From NCBI GenBank assembly GCA_001913845.2, contig MKGP02000099.1:1-40245 (forward strand): a stretch of DNA of 40,245 nt, given 5' to 3'. Shown here piece after piece: positions 16,247 through 25,985 of the stretch. The stretch is from Limnothrix sp. CACIAM 69d (GTDB lineage: Bacteria; Cyanobacteriota; Cyanobacteriia; CACIAM-69d). The translations under genes were made by a program, and so were the position numbers. Positions within the stretch are counted from its first letter, which is position 1. Every line of letters begins with the position of its first letter. Under the pieces are notes generated by a model. It was not told the origin of the DNA, searched no databases, and saw only the letters and a list, made by a program, of their open reading frames with translations.

Positions 16247-16771
16247 GTGATTCGCCTCTCTCTCTCTCCCGATCGTTTTTCTATCGCCGCCCACCGAGAC
16301 CCGTCCCACGTCGCCTCTGTGTTTCAGCTTGACCCGCCGCCCCTCGACCCGATCAATCCCGAATCGCCCCTCGGCCGTGTTCTGAGTGGTCAGGTTTGGA
16401 TTGTCAACAATCGCCGCCGCAACGGCCTGCTGTTGATCAAAGAGTTCTATGCCGAATTTGCGGGGCCCGGGGCGGCGGTGGGCGGTCTGGTGGATCAAGA
16501 CTGTCAGGCGGTGATTCCGTTGGGAGATTTTGAGCTGTTGCTGCCCAAGTCTTTAAAGGAGCAGGAAACAGGCTATCGAATTCGGTTGCAATGGCTGAAG
16601 TTGGTGGAGCGATTCACGGCGCGGGGCGATGCCAAGCAGCGGGCCCGCAAGCTGCTGGATCAGTTTGAAGAATTTTTCGATCGCTCAGATATTGACAAGT
16701 TACCGGATCAAGTCTTGGCGGCGGCCGTTGGTGTGTTGCCCCATGTGATACGTGCAGCCCGCCACAAGTGA
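16247..16771 (+). CDS. Conserved-looking protein of unknown function
   Basis: The protein has 174 residues from a GTG start. I do not recognise the family. It has a globular-looking N-terminal half with beta-type segments (GRVLSGQVWIVNNRRRNGLLLIKEFYAEF; AVIPLGDFELLLP) and a helical, charged C-terminal half (YRIRLQWLKLVERF; ARKLLDQFEEFFDRSDIDKLPDQVLAAAV). There is no signal peptide, membrane helix or obvious catalytic motif. Base composition and codon use look like those of the neighbours. It starts 10 bases after the acetyltransferase stop and ends about 150 bases before recF on the same strand. That gap contains two AGATATCT palindromes in tandem and a GCACCG/CGGTGC hairpin. Confidence 0.75.
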   Translation: MIRLSLSPDRFSIAAHRDPSHVASVFQLDPPPLDPINPESPLGRVLSGQVWIVNNRRRNGLLLIKEFYAEFAGPGAAVGGLVDQDCQAVIPLGDFELLLPKSLKEQETGYRIRLQWLKLVERFTARGDAKQRARKLLDQFEEFFDRSDIDKLPDQVLAAAVGVLPHVIRAARHK

Positions 16772-16924
16772 TCCCAGGAGATACTTAGATATCTTCTCCA
16801 GATATCTTCTAATGAGTGCCCATTGGAGTCTTCGTGAGCAGCGTAAGTTTCAGTCCCCCGAACGAACCGGTTTGCACCGGCACAACGAACTTGCGGTGCT
16901 TGGGAGAGGACGTTTGGTGTTTTG

Positions 16925-18115
16925 ATGGTTGGGTTCTTTTCGATCGCCCCGGTCGCCGTCGTGTATCTCCAGCGTCTGCATCTGCGCCAGTTTCGGAATT
17001 ATGCCGAGCAGTGGGTTGAATTTGTTGCACCCAAGACGATCCTGGTGGGGGACAATGCCCAGGGCAAATCCAACCTCTTGGAGGCGGTGGAACTGCTGGC
17101 CACCCTGCGATCGCACCGCACCAGCCGAGATGGAGATTTGGTGCGATCGGCCCAAGACTGCGCCCAAATTACCGGTTGGATCGATCGAGCAGCGGGGCCC
17201 CTGGAACTGAGCTTGAGCCTGCGACGGGTAGGCAGACGCACCCTGGTACGGAGCGGCGAAACCCTGCGGCGGCAACTCGACGGACTGGGATCCCTGAATG
17301 CGGTGGAATTTTCCAGTCTGGATCTGGATTTGGTACGGGGCGGGCCGGAACAGCGCCGCCGTTGGTTAGATGGCTTGGTGATGCAACTGGAGCCAATCTA
17401 TGCACACCTGTTGCGCCAATACGAGCGGGTGTTGCGCCAACGGAATGCCCTGCTGCGGGATTGGGCCAAGCAACGCCGCCAGGGTCAGGCCTTGAGCGAT
17501 CGGGCGGCGGAGTTGGCCATTTGGGATGCGCAATTGGCGGCTACGGGAACCCGGCTAATTCGACGGCGGGCCAGGGCGATCGCCCGGTTAGCCCCCTTAG
17601 CCAGTCGTTGGCATGGAGCCATTAGCGGCCGCGTGGAAACCCTGACGCTGACCTATGCGCCAAATGTGGCGATCGCGCCGGATGTGTGGCAATTGCCGGC
17701 CCTGGAAGAAGCGCGGGCCATTGAAGCCACTCTGCTGGCCCAAATACGCGATCAGGCAGAAATTGAGCAATACCAAGGTACATCCCTGGTGGGGCCCCAC
17801 CGAGACGAAGTGACCCTGGCGGTGGATGATGCCCCGGCCAAGCAGTACGGATCCCAAGGACAACAACGCACATTAGTTTTGGCGCTGAAGCTAGCGGAAC
17901 TTTGCGCGATCGAGGCCGTGGTGGGAGAACCGCCGCTGTTGCTGTTGGATGACGTGTTGGCGGAACTGGACTTAGCCCGCCAAAACCAATTATTGGGGGC
18001 GATTGCCGATCGGTTTCAAACGATTGTCACCACCACGCACCTGGGAGCCTTTGATGCTCGCTGGCTGGATTCGGCCCAGGTGCTGACGGTGCGATCGGGC
18101 GAGATCGTGGCTTGA
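16925..18115 (+). CDS. recF: DNA replication and repair protein RecF
   Basis: An SMC-like ATPase of the RecFOR pathway that directs RecA loading at ssDNA gaps. [20 protein letters not shown] is the family N-terminus, GDNAQGKSN (about 43-51) is Walker [20 protein letters not shown] (about 313 onward) is the ABC-type signature and [14 protein letters not shown] (about 338-351) is Walker B with the catalytic acid. Length (396 residues) is close to the family norm. The start is uncertain: ATG 16925 is used here, but homologues usually begin just before YLQRL, which would favour the GTG at 16961. It is not next to dnaN or gyrB as in many bacteria, which is common in cyanobacteria. ssb lies convergently downstream. 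Confidence 0.94.
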   Translation: MVGFFSIAPVAVVYLQRLHLRQFRNYAEQWVEFVAPKTILVGDNAQGKSNLLEAVELLATLRSHRTSRDGDLVRSAQDCAQITGWIDRAAGPLELSLSLRRVGRRTLVRSGETLRRQLDGLGSLNAVEFSSLDLDLVRGGPEQRRRWLDGLVMQLEPIYAHLLRQYERVLRQRNALLRDWAKQRRQGQALSDRAAELAIWDAQLAATGTRLIRRRARAIARLAPLASRWHGAISGRVETLTLTYAPNVAIAPDVWQLPALEEARAIEATLLAQIRDQAEIEQYQGTSLVGPHRDEVTLAVDDAPAKQYGSQGQQRTLVLALKLAELCAIEAVVGEPPLLLLDDVLAELDLARQNQLLGAIADRFQTIVTTTHLGAFDARWLDSAQVLTVRSGEIVA

Positions 18116-18156
18116 TAGCTGAGTGATCAGGAGTTAAACCCTGGAATTTTGAACCT

Positions 18157-18618
18157 TTAAAACGGAATTTCATCATAATCCAGGTCATCACTCGGAGCCG
18201 GAGCCGGGGTCGGAGCCGGGGCCGAACGGGGCGGCACGGTGGCAGCCGGCGGCGGAGCCGATCGATAGCTGGCATTGGTGGGCGGGGCCACGGGCGCAGC
18301 CATGGCTGAGCTGGCCAGCGATCCCAGGCTGTGAACGCGGCCCACCCGCAACTCGGCCCGTTTTTCCTTAAACCCTTCGGGACGGTCGATCGTGGTCATG
18401 GTGAGTCGGCCTTCCAAAATCACCCGATCGCCCTGATGGCAAGACTGCTGAATTTCATTGGCCAAATTGCCAAACCCCACCGCCTTAATCGTCGCGGACG
18501 GATCTTCAGGACGCTGCCCCGGAAATTGCACCAACATCTCCGCGATCGCCAAGTTATCCGGCGTGTAGCGCAGTTCGGGATCCTTCACCACCTCTGCCAT
18601 CAACACACAGCTATTCAT
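18157..18618 (-). CDS. ssb: Single-stranded DNA-binding protein
   Basis: The protein has 153 residues. MNSCVLMAEVVKDPELRYTPDNLAIAEMLVQFPG and the GNLANEIQQSCHQGDRVILEGRL segment are the OB-fold of the cyanobacterial SSB type, with EKRAEL near the end of the fold. A Pro/Ala-rich linker follows, and the acidic tip DDLDYDEIPF matches the C-terminal hook that binds partner proteins. The start at 18618 matches the family; the frame is open to 18654. It converges with recF across about 40 bases, so the two repair/replication genes end facing each other. Confidence 0.92.
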   Translation of the reverse strand: MNSCVLMAEVVKDPELRYTPDNLAIAEMLVQFPGQRPEDPSATIKAVGFGNLANEIQQSCHQGDRVILEGRLTMTTIDRPEGFKEKRAELRVGRVHSLGSLASSAMAAPVAPPTNASYRSAPPPAATVPPRSAPAPTPAPAPSDDLDYDEIPF

Positions 18619-19385
18619 GACGCGATCGTCTCCAAAATTACGAACATTAATCAATACCTAACCTTACGCCTAACCTTTAGGCCTAGCACTTTCTCTCTCC
18701 CTCATGCCAAGCCTTGGTCTCTAGTTTCGAGGCCCTCGCCGCCAAAAGCAAATGATTGGGTTGAGCAGGACGAATTACAGCCCACCGGAATCGCCACCCC
18801 CATCGGAATTGCATGAGAGACCCAGTTAGAGGTTAAGGTTGGCCGCCGATCGGCCCCCGGCCAGTTGTTAAAGATAGTTAAAAAATCGCAAAACCACCAG
18901 CAAAGTAGGCGTGAATTGAGCGCAAGGACAACCGCGCCTGGCGGTGACCATGCCCTCCTTTGGGGCCATCGTGGTTCTCTGGCCCTCTTTGGGGTTAATC
19001 AACGGTCTATCTCCCCTTCAAGCGACCCAGCGCGATCGCTCGTCAACGGGCAGGGCGATCGCACCCGCGCCCAGGGATATTTAACAAGACCCAAAAAGGA
19101 CAAAGGCAGCGGCTGACCGGCGCGTTGGTTGATGTCTGGGGTTGTAGCTGTTAGAACGTAAGGGTTAATCAACGGTGATTGAGCGGATGAAGCTGACTTC
19201 GCCGCAATACAGCAGGAAGCCTCCTGATTACCGCGTTCGCTGGCGAGTCGCAGCCATGATTTAGAGAAGCCGTAACGGAAAGAAGCAGGAACCCGACTCG
19301 CGAGGCTCGGGAATCGCCGCCCATCAGGGGTGGAGAAGATGTCAACAGCGCTGTAACCAAAACGTTTGGGTAAGGGTTTGTCGTC
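18619..19385. other. Intergenic region upstream of the acidic-protein operon
   Basis: No gene is supported. The word GGGTTAATCAACGG occurs twice, near 18992 and 19161. The end of the interval contains a possible IS200/IS605-type 3' remnant. The promoter of the operon starting at 19386 should be here but no clear -10/-35 pair stands out. Confidence 0.5.
19183..19344 (+). mobile_element. Possible 3' remnant of an IS200/IS605-type (tnpB) element
   Basis: A 15-codon stretch ending at a stop (19183-19227, reading ADEADFAAIQQEAS) resembles TnpB C-termini that end in QEAS. About 90 bases on comes GAATCGCCGCCCATCAGGGG followed by GATGTCAA: a hairpin (CCGCCC with GGGGTGG, 19316-19333) bracketed by GAATC and a GATGTCAA end, the layout I associate with right ends of IS605/IS1341-type elements. 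No transposase body is present. The call rests on remembered pattern only and is tentative. Confidence 0.38.
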
Positions 19386-22300
19386 GTGACGCTCGATCAA
19401 GACTTGGAAATTAAAAGCCTTTTGGCCGACCTAGACGCGGCTCTTGCTGCGGCTGGTAACGATACAACGCAGGTTCAAGCGCCCCGAGCCTTAATCGAGC
19501 AGGTGCGAAGTCGTTTAACCCAATTGGCGACTCCGACCACGGATGCCGGTGAGGTAGCGATCGATGAGGCCCTGTGGGTTCAGCAGTCTTGGGATGCGCT
19601 CGCGCCGGACTTGCAAACGGAACCACCGGCAACCACCACCGTGCAAGCCTTGGCCCAAGGGCTGCTGCGATCGATGCAGCAGGAAATTGACCAACTGCGC
19701 CAAGGGGCGATCGCTCCGATTCAGTCGGATTTGGAATCCCTGCGTCAACAGCGCCAAATCCTGAGCGAAGAAATTGCCCAACTGGAAAATCAGCGTCAGT
19801 ATTACCAATCCCTGGCCCAGCAGCAGGCGAACCAAGAACAGATCATTGGTGACTTTTTGCAGCAAGTGCGCGATCGCCTGCAAACCAGCATCTCCGACCA
19901 AGTTTCGCAGCTCGTGGCCCGCAAGGAAGTAGCCCCTAGCTCCCAAGACCTCACGGAATTGGACAGCTCCGCCAGCAGCATTTTGGAGCATTTGCAAACA
20001 ACCCTCAACACCATCACCAGCACCCTGCAATCCAATTCGCAGCGCTACGAAGAGGCCCTGAATGCGGCCCTGGAGCGGATGCATGTGCTGGGTGAAGAGA
20101 GCGAGGCAGTGCTCGACCATTGGCTCAGTCGTTTGGCTTCGGCTCTGGGCCGCGATTTGCCGGCCGACGAAGCCGCGATCGAGGGCCGTTCCGAGGCAAC
20201 CAACGCGGCCGACGAGCGTTCATCGGCGATCGCCACCAGTTTGGCCCTGTCGGCCCTGGGGGGTGGGGCGATCGCGGCCACGGCTGCAGCCACCGCAGAC
20301 CCCGCCGATGCTACGGAAGCAGCACCCCTCGATCTGGATCTGAACTATGACTTACCCGCCGATGCCGCGTCGGACTGGGCGGGGAGTGCGGGTTTCGGTG
20401 AACCTGAGGCCGCTGAACAGGGGGGTGAGCTGACAACGGCCGAGGCTGGTCAAGCGCTGGATGCGCTGGATTTGGATCTAGACCTGGCGATCGATTCCAC
20501 GGCCCATGACCCCACGGCAGATCTGAGCACGATCGCCCCGATCGAGACTCTCCCCGACTCGGAAGCTGATTTCAGGGCTGAACCGGATCTGCTGCTAGCT
20601 CCCGATCAAGACAACAGCGCCGCCACGGACGAAAGCGGGGCCATTGGTGACCAAGCCCCTGCCGATCAGACCATTGGCGACATTGACTTTGATGCCCTAG
20701 ATCTGCCGCCCTTGACGACGGAATCGATCGCGACGGGAGATTCAGCAACCGGACTGGACGAGGCGATCGGCTCGCCCACCACGGAACCTGCGATCGCCAC
20801 CGAAGCGCCCGTCCCAGCCGCCAGTGACGACCTGGAAACCAGCGATCCCACCTGGATCGGCTCCGAGGAGGAAATTTTCTCGGATGTGGATGCCATCTTC
20901 CGATTTGATGACCCCGTGGAGCCGGAAACCACCGCCCCAGGCGATTCAGCCTCGGATGATGCCGACCCAGGCGATTGGGATCCTCTGGCCGCCGTGACAG
21001 GGGCAACCGTGGCCGGCGTTGGCCTGCTGGGCGTGGCCGCTGCCGCTGAAGCCGCCCTCCCGCCCGCAGACCTGCCGATCGCCCTGGATGCGATCGCCCC
21101 GCCCCCCTCTCTTGACTACGGCGCAGAGCCGGATCTCAGCGATAGCCCCCCCTTACCCGAGGGCCAATCCCCGGCGGACATCATCGACGCGGTGGATGCG
21201 ACCAGCGAGGTCACCAATCTGGATCTGCCTTGGCAAGCGGAATCGACCGCTACGGCAGATTTGAGCAGCTTTAGCGGCGGTGGGGGTTCGTTCACCACGG
21301 CCGAGGGTTTGGATCTGGATGGGCCCAGCCCGGCGCTGGGGTTAGACCTCCCTTCAGAGGTGAATTTTGAGGCGATCGGGGAGCCAACTGCTGCACCGGA
21401 GGCGATCGAAGCGGCCGCCGCCCGTGAATTTAGCCCCCTCGCAGGGCTTGAGGATTGGTCGGTGGAGCCGGATTTGGAAGCGGCCGCCCCCACCGATAGC
21501 GTTTTGCCGGAGCCTTGGCTGGACTCGGAACTCACGAGTGATGCAGACCTGGCCGAGGATGTGAGCCAGTGGGATCAAATTGTGGTGGAAGCCCCGGATG
21601 CGGGTAGCTCGCCCCTTGAGCCGACCGATGATTGGGATTTGGGGAATGACGTTCCATCTCTGGAACCCGATGCCGAGGATTCAGAGTTTACTCAAGCATT
21701 CCCCTCCGAGCCTGACCCCAGCGCTGGGCTGGATTTCGGTCTTGGGCTGGATCCGGAGCCGGAGTTACCGCCGCTGGCCGCCGAATTGGCTTCCGAGTCG
21801 GAAGATTTGGGCGGTGATTTGCGGGCGGAGCTGGCCGCTTTGCAGCAACCCAGTGATGCTGGGGTCAGTGATGATCTGGAGTCGATCGCCCCGCCCATCG
21901 AAGATTCCTTCTGGCAAGTGGAGGAAGAGGAACAGCTGATCGAAAGCTCGATCGCTCCCGGTGATTTGGAACTACCAACGCCGGAAGCCATTGCCACCTT
22001 TGATCCGCTCGATCCGCTCAATCAATTTGACCCATCCCTTGAGCAACCCCTTGAGGAATCTTTTGGCCAACTGCCTGAGCCATCGCTAGATCAGCCCGAG
22101 GATGATCTTTTCGCGCAAGATCTTGACCCAGCGATCGAACTAGAGCCAGAGTTGATGTCTGCCTTCGACGGCACACCCGACACCAGCTTGGTGGCAGAAG
22201 AAACACCCGGGTTTGAAGGATCCTGGTCAGATGAGCCTTCAGATTTGCTGGCGGCGGAATCGGCGGCCCCAGCAGAACTCCTGGGCGGCGCGGCGGATGA

Positions 22301-24608
22301 TGACCTCGGCCTTGACCTCGCGCTAGATGTGGCCAGTGACAGCGACCTCGGCGCGATCGACCTATCCGGCAATGTTGAATCGCTGCCCCTGGGCTTGGAG
22401 GCTGACCCGAGCGCGGGCGACTTGGCAGACTTGGGAGTCGCTGACCTGGGAGCCATCGAACTGGAGGGCGATGGGGCGAGTGATCTGGGTGGTGATCTGA
22501 ATGATTTGGATCTGGACTTGGCCGCTGATCTGGCTGACGATCCAGGATCAGATCTGGAAGCGGCCTTGGGCACAGACTTGGGCGCGGATCTCGATCTGTC
22601 CACTCCGGCCGACGAACTCAACACCCCCAATTTCGAGAACCTGGAATTCTTGACCGCCCCCATCGGTAGCCTGTTGACCTCCGGCCAGGGGCAACCGATC
22701 GAAGAGACCGAAGCAGAAGTAACGTTTGATTTCTGGGATGGCGAGGCGAATCAGCCAGCCTTGGAACCCGAGTTGGCATCCGGAGGGGCGATCGAGCCGG
22801 ATCTCGAAGGGTCGGATTTAGGCGATTTGGTATTGCCGGACGACGGTTCCGGGGCTGATTTTGGCGCAGACTTTGGCGATGATCTGTTGCCGGGCTTGGA
22901 TTTGCCGGTGGATGAGGCGATCGAGGAACCCAATGATTTCACAACCGACGCGGCCATCGGTTCCGCGATCGATTTGACCTCGGAAGCAACCGATTTTGCG
23001 ATCGCCAGTTCCGGGGATGCAGCCCTTGAGTCCCTGGAAACCCCAGATCTGGACTGGTCTTCCGATCTACTGGACTCATCGGAACCCTCGTCGCCGAACG
23101 AATTTGCAGAGGCATTCCCAGGCGAGTCGGCTGCCGTGGGCGACTTGGGTTTGGATCTGTCCTTGCCAGCGGATGAACAAACCCAAAGTGATCCCTTTGA
23201 TGCCGGTTTAGAGGCGATCGCCGGGTTGCGCGATGACCTGAGTTTTGGTGACATCAGCAACGCTTTTGGCAATGCCCTGGATTTCGAGGCCACAGCAGAG
23301 TCACCGGAGCTGGAAACCGACGCAGCCCTCAATCTTCCTGAGCAGGTGGATTGGGAAGCGGCCTTGGCGGAACCGGTCGCTGAGCAGAACTTGACCGCCG
23401 AGGACTGGGCCACAGACGACTTGGCCACAGAGGCGGCGACCACTGACGCATGGACCGATCTAGGCAACGCCAACGATCCAAGCGTCAGCGCTCCCATGGA
23501 GTTAGGTCAATTCATGACTGACGCATGGACTGACTTAGACAGCGCCAGCGATTCCAATGTCGCTGATCCAGAGGAGTCCAGTGATCTTGCTGCCTATTTC
23601 GTGGAGTTCAGCGATCAACCGTCAACGGCCGCTGAAGCTGAAGAGCAACCGGCATCCCTGGAGTCTTTGGACTTGGGCGATGACCTGGATGCCCCGATCG
23701 AGGATTTGGGCGATGATCCCGGGACGGCGTTCGGCATCGAGGGGCTGAGCAATGAGGTGGGTGATGATTTGGGTTCAGAACCAGACTTCAGCGCTGACTT
23801 CAACCCGGGTCTAGGGGCCGATTTGGGATCCACGGAGTTCAACCCCTTGGCGGAATTGGAGACCAATCTGGAAACCGATACGGATCCTGATTTCTTGGCG
23901 GCGGTTGGTGCAGCCAATGACGATCCGCTGCTGGAGTTTGCCCATGACTCAGGCTTGGAACTGCCGGAACTTGCCGCTGAGGATGAATCGGACTTCGCTA
24001 CCGATCTGGATCTCGGCTCGGATCTCAACCTGGCCGCAGAAGCCAGCGCAGACGATTTCGATTGGGCCGCGGATTCCACGCCCCCGATCGCCCCGGAGAC
24101 CGACACTGCACCACTGGAGATGGATAATCTGCTGCTGGAGATGGGGGAGGCCACGGATGATGGTGCGATCGCCCCTTCCCTTCTGGATTTCAATGCTGAG
24201 GCTGAGGATCTCGGCTTTGGCGACGGGGCCACAGCCAACGCGGAGCCGCTGGCCGGTTTGGATCCGCTAGATTTGGATCTGCCTTCCTTCGATGAGGCCA
24301 TGGGTGAGCCGCTGTTACTGGATGATGTGACGGCGAATCCCCTGGAAATCAGCAGCCTGGATCAAGCCCTTGACATGGGAATGGCGGCCTTTGAGCTGCC
24401 CAATGCGCCAACGGATGGCTCTTTGGATCCGATCGCCCTGGATCTGACCAGTGGGACTGATTTTGACCCGACGGCCTTCGATGCGGCCCTAACGGAATTT
24501 GGTGAGTCAGCGGTTTCCCCCTTGGGCGAACTGGATCCAGAGCTGGATGCGCTGCTGGCGGAATCCCTGCTGGCGGATACAGACCTGGACGAAACCAAGA
24601 AGGAATGA
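19386..24608 (+). CDS. Giant acidic repeat protein (1740 residues) with N-terminal coiled coil
   Basis: Function not recognised. Residues 1-250 are helical, with a clear coiled coil at about 95-180 (QQEIDQLRQ, LESLRQQRQILSEEIAQLENQ). Two Ala/Gly-rich hydrophobic patches (about 280-303 and 533-556) interrupt an otherwise extremely acidic, probably disordered remainder dominated by D, E, L, A, S and P, with recurrent words such as LDLDLD, DLGADL, EFAQAFP/EFAEAFP and AWTDL. No enzymatic motif is visible. The start is GTG at 19386. Its stop overlaps the next start (ATGA at 24605), so it is translationally coupled to the Hsp70-like protein. An acidic scaffold served by an Hsp70-like partner is an inference. 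The composition recalls FimV-like acidic regions, but no LysM or TPR part is seen. Long open frames on the opposite strand are composition artefacts. Confidence 0.8.
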   Translation: MTLDQDLEIKSLLADLDAALAAAGNDTTQVQAPRALIEQVRSRLTQLATPTTDAGEVAIDEALWVQQSWDALAPDLQTEPPATTTVQALAQGLLRSMQQEIDQLRQGAIAPIQSDLESLRQQRQILSEEIAQLENQRQYYQSLAQQQANQEQIIGDFLQQVRDRLQTSISDQVSQLVARKEVAPSSQDLTELDSSASSILEHLQTTLNTITSTLQSNSQRYEEALNAALERMHVLGEESEAVLDHWLSRLASALGRDLPADEAAIEGRSEATNAADERSSAIATSLALSALGGGAIAATAAATADPADATEAAPLDLDLNYDLPADAASDWAGSAGFGEPEAAEQGGELTTAEAGQALDALDLDLDLAIDSTAHDPTADLSTIAPIETLPDSEADFRAEPDLLLAPDQDNSAATDESGAIGDQAPADQTIGDIDFDALDLPPLTTESIATGDSATGLDEAIGSPTTEPAIATEAPVPAASDDLETSDPTWIGSEEEIFSDVDAIFRFDDPVEPETTAPGDSASDDADPGDWDPLAAVTGATVAGVGLLGVAAAAEAALPPADLPIALDAIAPPPSLDYGAEPDLSDSPPLPEGQSPADIIDAVDATSEVTNLDLPWQAESTATADLSSFSGGGGSFTTAEGLDLDGPSPALGLDLPSEVNFEAIGEPTAAPEAIEAAAAREFSPLAGLEDWSVEPDLEAAAPTDSVLPEPWLDSELTSDADLAEDVSQWDQIVVEAPDAGSSPLEPTDDWDLGNDVPSLEPDAEDSEFTQAFPSEPDPSAGLDFGLGLDPEPELPPLAAELASESEDLGGDLRAELAALQQPSDAGVSDDLESIAPPIEDSFWQVEEEEQLIESSIAPGDLELPTPEAIATFDPLDPLNQFDPSLEQPLEESFGQLPEPSLDQPEDDLFAQDLDPAIELEPELMSAFDGTPDTSLVAEETPGFEGSWSDEPSDLLAAESAAPAELLGGAADDDLGLDLALDVASDSDLGAIDLSGNVESLPLGLEADPSAGDLADLGVADLGAIELEGDGASDLGGDLNDLDLDLAADLADDPGSDLEAALGTDLGADLDLSTPADELNTPNFENLEFLTAPIGSLLTSGQGQPIEETEAEVTFDFWDGEANQPALEPELASGGAIEPDLEGSDLGDLVLPDDGSGADFGADFGDDLLPGLDLPVDEAIEEPNDFTTDAAIGSAIDLTSEATDFAIASSGDAALESLETPDLDWSSDLLDSSEPSSPNEFAEAFPGESAAVGDLGLDLSLPADEQTQSDPFDAGLEAIAGLRDDLSFGDISNAFGNALDFEATAESPELETDAALNLPEQVDWEAALAEPVAEQNLTAEDWATDDLATEAATTDAWTDLGNANDPSVSAPMELGQFMTDAWTDLDSASDSNVADPEESSDLAAYFVEFSDQPSTAAEAEEQPASLESLDLGDDLDAPIEDLGDDPGTAFGIEGLSNEVGDDLGSEPDFSADFNPGLGADLGSTEFNPLAELETNLETDTDPDFLAAVGAANDDPLLEFAHDSGLELPELAAEDESDFATDLDLGSDLNLAAEASADDFDWAADSTPPIAPETDTAPLEMDNLLLEMGEATDDGAIAPSLLDFNAEAEDLGFGDGATANAEPLAGLDPLDLDLPSFDEAMGEPLLLDDVTANPLEISSLDQALDMGMAAFELPNAPTDGSLDPIALDLTSGTDFDPTAFDAALTEFGESAVSPLGELDPELDALLAESLLADTDLDETKKE

Positions 24609-25942
24609 GCCGATCGACTGATGGGCGCTGGTGTTTGGGCCTCAGCTTAGGAGACGGTCTCTGGGCAGTGGCCCTGCGCGATCGCCAGTCCGATCGGGTT
24701 GGCCTACTCGGTCAAGTCCAAGCCAGTGGCGCAACCTTCGCTCAACCCTGGAGTGCGTTGGATTGGGAGTCACCGGAATCCAGCGGCTCTCGGTTGCTGT
24801 TGGATGCCGGGTTGCCCTACCGCAGTCCCCAAACGGGCCAAGCGCATCCCCTGGTCACCTGGGCCGGTGAATTGCGGCCCTTGCCACAATTGCTGGAGAC
24901 GCTAGCCGAGTCCCTAGCAAGGTTACGGGATCCGGCGATCGCCTGGGTTACCGCCACCGGAAAACCTGTACCAAGCCAGGTGCTGCGATCGGTTGAGGAC
25001 GTGGTGGTGGGCTATCCTGTGCCCTCCGGGGAGGCCTTTCGGTTCAACAGTCGAGAACTGGTGCTGAAGGCTGGCTTGGTCACCCATGGTCAACGGGTGA
25101 TGACGGCGGCCGAAGGATTGGGAGCGGCCTTGGGTTGGGATGGGCTGCAAGGTTGGGGCTGCTGCTGGGTGATTGATCTGGCGCTGCCAGGCCCCTGGAC
25201 CCTTCTTCCATTGCCCACCCAAGCCCACCTAACCCAAATCACCTTGCTCGATCGGGACTTTGGCCGACAACTGGGCCAAACCCATGGCTTAACTGGCCCA
25301 TGGCATGGTTGGCCCCAATGGATTGAGACCCTGAATTCAGCCCTCAATCATTTGGTGGCCCAATCGGGCATTGCCCCCCAAAAGGTGGAACGGATTTTGT
25401 TGCGTGGGGCGATCGCCCAGGAACCCCGATCGAGTGACCCCACCCGGGCCCTTCAGGATTACCTGCGTCAAAAATGCCCCAGTGCCACGCTCCATTGGGA
25501 ACCTCCCTCCCAACCCCTGGGCCGACTGGCCATGGGGTTGAGTCGGCTGGTGGACTGTCCACCCTGGGATGAAACCAAGCCCTATGATGACTACTTCCTG
25601 TTTGCGGCCCTATTGCGCCATTTGACCCCGGAACCCCAACCACTCGACCGGCTCTTGGAAGCCTTGGCCCAAGATGGCATTCACGGCCGCACCTGCCGTC
25701 GATCGATTCAACAACTGTTGGCGGGGGAAATTCCGCCCGGTCTGTTGCCCCACCCGAGTTTGGCTCCCAATTCCCTAGCAGATCCGGACTATCAAGCACT
25801 GGCCGCCCAATCACCATTTCAATGCTTGGCCAGTGGGTGGTATGCTCTCGATGCCGTGGCTGGAACCCGTTGGCGACGCTATTTAGGCCTGGTGTGGGGG
25901 CGATCGAGCACGGCGGCTTTGGAACCGATCGGGGCGATCTAG
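24605..25942 (+). CDS. Degenerate Hsp70/actin-fold (ASKHA) protein
   Basis: The protein has 445 residues; I do not know a family name. Its order of elements follows an Hsp70 nucleotide-binding domain. LGLSLGDGLWAVALRD (11-26) sits where phosphate-1 does. VVVGYPVPSGEAFRFNSRELVLKAGL then TAAEGLGAALGW (133-178) matches the VPAYF...INEPTAAALAYG region. VIDLALPGPWTLLPL (189-203) sits where phosphate-2 (DLGGGTFD) does but lacks the glycines. VERILLRGAIAQEP...LGRLAMGLSRL (261-312) matches the adenosine motif VxLVGG...AVALGAA. Key Gly/Thr residues are missing, so it may bind nucleotide weakly or not at all. There is no substrate-binding domain. It overlaps the acidic giant gene by 4 bases and is followed 43 bases later by a DUF2232 gene. 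The assignment is fold-level inference. Confidence 0.62.
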   Translation: MSRSTDGRWCLGLSLGDGLWAVALRDRQSDRVGLLGQVQASGATFAQPWSALDWESPESSGSRLLLDAGLPYRSPQTGQAHPLVTWAGELRPLPQLLETLAESLARLRDPAIAWVTATGKPVPSQVLRSVEDVVVGYPVPSGEAFRFNSRELVLKAGLVTHGQRVMTAAEGLGAALGWDGLQGWGCCWVIDLALPGPWTLLPLPTQAHLTQITLLDRDFGRQLGQTHGLTGPWHGWPQWIETLNSALNHLVAQSGIAPQKVERILLRGAIAQEPRSSDPTRALQDYLRQKCPSATLHWEPPSQPLGRLAMGLSRLVDCPPWDETKPYDDYFLFAALLRHLTPEPQPLDRLLEALAQDGIHGRTCRRSIQQLLAGEIPPGLLPHPSLAPNSLADPDYQALAAQSPFQCLASGWYALDAVAGTRWRRYLGLVWGRSSTAALEPIGAI

Positions 25943-25985
25943 GGCCACTTGATCACACACCCATCTTCATCAATCGATTCAGCCC

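Noticed and set aside
18999-19400. 133-residue open frame on the minus strand
   Set aside because: It covers repeats and the presumed IS remnant, has no domain-like sequence and overlaps the promoter area of the acidic-protein gene.
19515-24598. Several long Ser/Arg-rich open frames antisense to the giant acidic protein
   Set aside because: They are complements of GAT/GAC/CTG-rich codons; composition explains them.
19386-24608. Giant acidic protein as FimV homologue
   Set aside because: Similar acidic composition, but no LysM, no C-terminal TPR and no pilus genes nearby.
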